Shown here in pieces: positions 63,818 through 64,000 of a stretch of 64,000 nucleotides of DNA (its first letter is position 1; the number at the start of each line of letters is the position of its first letter). Source of the DNA: Chrysogorgia sp. JL179-B06 (Eukaryota; Cnidaria; Anthozoa; Scleralcyonacea; Chrysogorgiidae). Below the pieces are notes generated by a model. It was not told the DNA's origin, made no database searches, and was given only the letters and a program-made list of their open reading frames with translations. The stretch spans positions 939,001 through 1,003,000 of the forward strand of contig JAYKKM010000416.1 in NCBI GenBank assembly GCA_035772405.1. Direction: 5' to 3'. A program made the position numbers and the translations under genes.

Positions 63818-64000
63818 AGATGAAGCCTTAGACCACAACTCTAATGAGTATACAGAAAGTGGCAAAAGTACTACCAATTTGTTTGTTAGTACGAGTAACA
63901 ATTATATAGTCTTATCTACATGTTCACTCTGTTTGGACGATACCAGATCTCATGTACTTTTCGTATAGTATATTGATTCATTCTCAATTAACAATAGCTT

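Noticed and set aside
63659..63968. Open frames with poly-leucine or poly-asparagine
   Set aside because: Produced by an (ATT)n microsatellite.

Overview
This is a stretch of animal (metazoan) nuclear DNA. It is AT-rich and intron-rich, and most of its length is mobile-element sequence. Evidence for a eukaryote: spliced exons with GT/AG boundaries and consistent phases, a tRNA-derived SINE, LINE and Penelope-like retroelements, many MITE-type foldbacks and TTAGGG-type repeats. The repertoire suggests a marine invertebrate, perhaps a cnidarian or sponge, but the species cannot be named from sequence alone.

Host genes. (1) The backbone is one split gene for the 40S ribosome assembly factor LTV1 on the + strand. 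Twelve coding exons between 7581 and 50385 join in frame (1377 nt, 458 residues plus stop; a short first exon may lie upstream). Introns total about 41 kb and hold nearly all the repeats. (2) Two exons of a TRPA-type cation channel (S2 to S6) lie on the - strand at 62415-61135. (3) A last exon (2920-3344, +) codes for an acidic tail with an internal repeat; the gene was not identified. (4) A possible small coiled-coil reading frame lies at 57483-57139 (-).

The most unusual object is a 10.8 kb near-perfect palindrome (16670-27450) in the seventh mapped LTV1 intron. Two 5,242-base arms face each other across a 290-base spacer. Each arm carries the same two divergently oriented genes: a 63-residue zinc-finger protein and a 1,221-residue family B DNA polymerase of the protein-primed type (as in Polintons and adintoviruses). 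Both genes share an ATG-proximal promoter-like motif, and a CGACTCGT core recurs in iterons after the polymerase gene. The outer ends carry tandem repeats, and the spacer has four copies of a 12-14 base palindrome. No capsid, integrase or protease gene is visible. The palindrome appears to sit inside an older Penelope-like element, whose GIY-YIG end lies on its right and whose hammerhead-like end lies on its left.

Layout: 1-7580 repeats, the unknown last exon and a dead hAT transposase; 7581-16448 LTV1 exons with a satellite split by a 2.7 kb TA-flanked transposon; 16449-32534 the intron with the palindrome, a SINE, tRNA-like repeats and minisatellites; 32535-50385 the remaining LTV1 exons with at least six LINE fragments (one with a 2A-like motif) and several foldback families; 50386-61134 foldbacks, a dead hAT and a 2.5 kb inverted-repeat transposon with a broken nuclease-like/CXC gene; 61135-64000 TRPA exons and further foldbacks.
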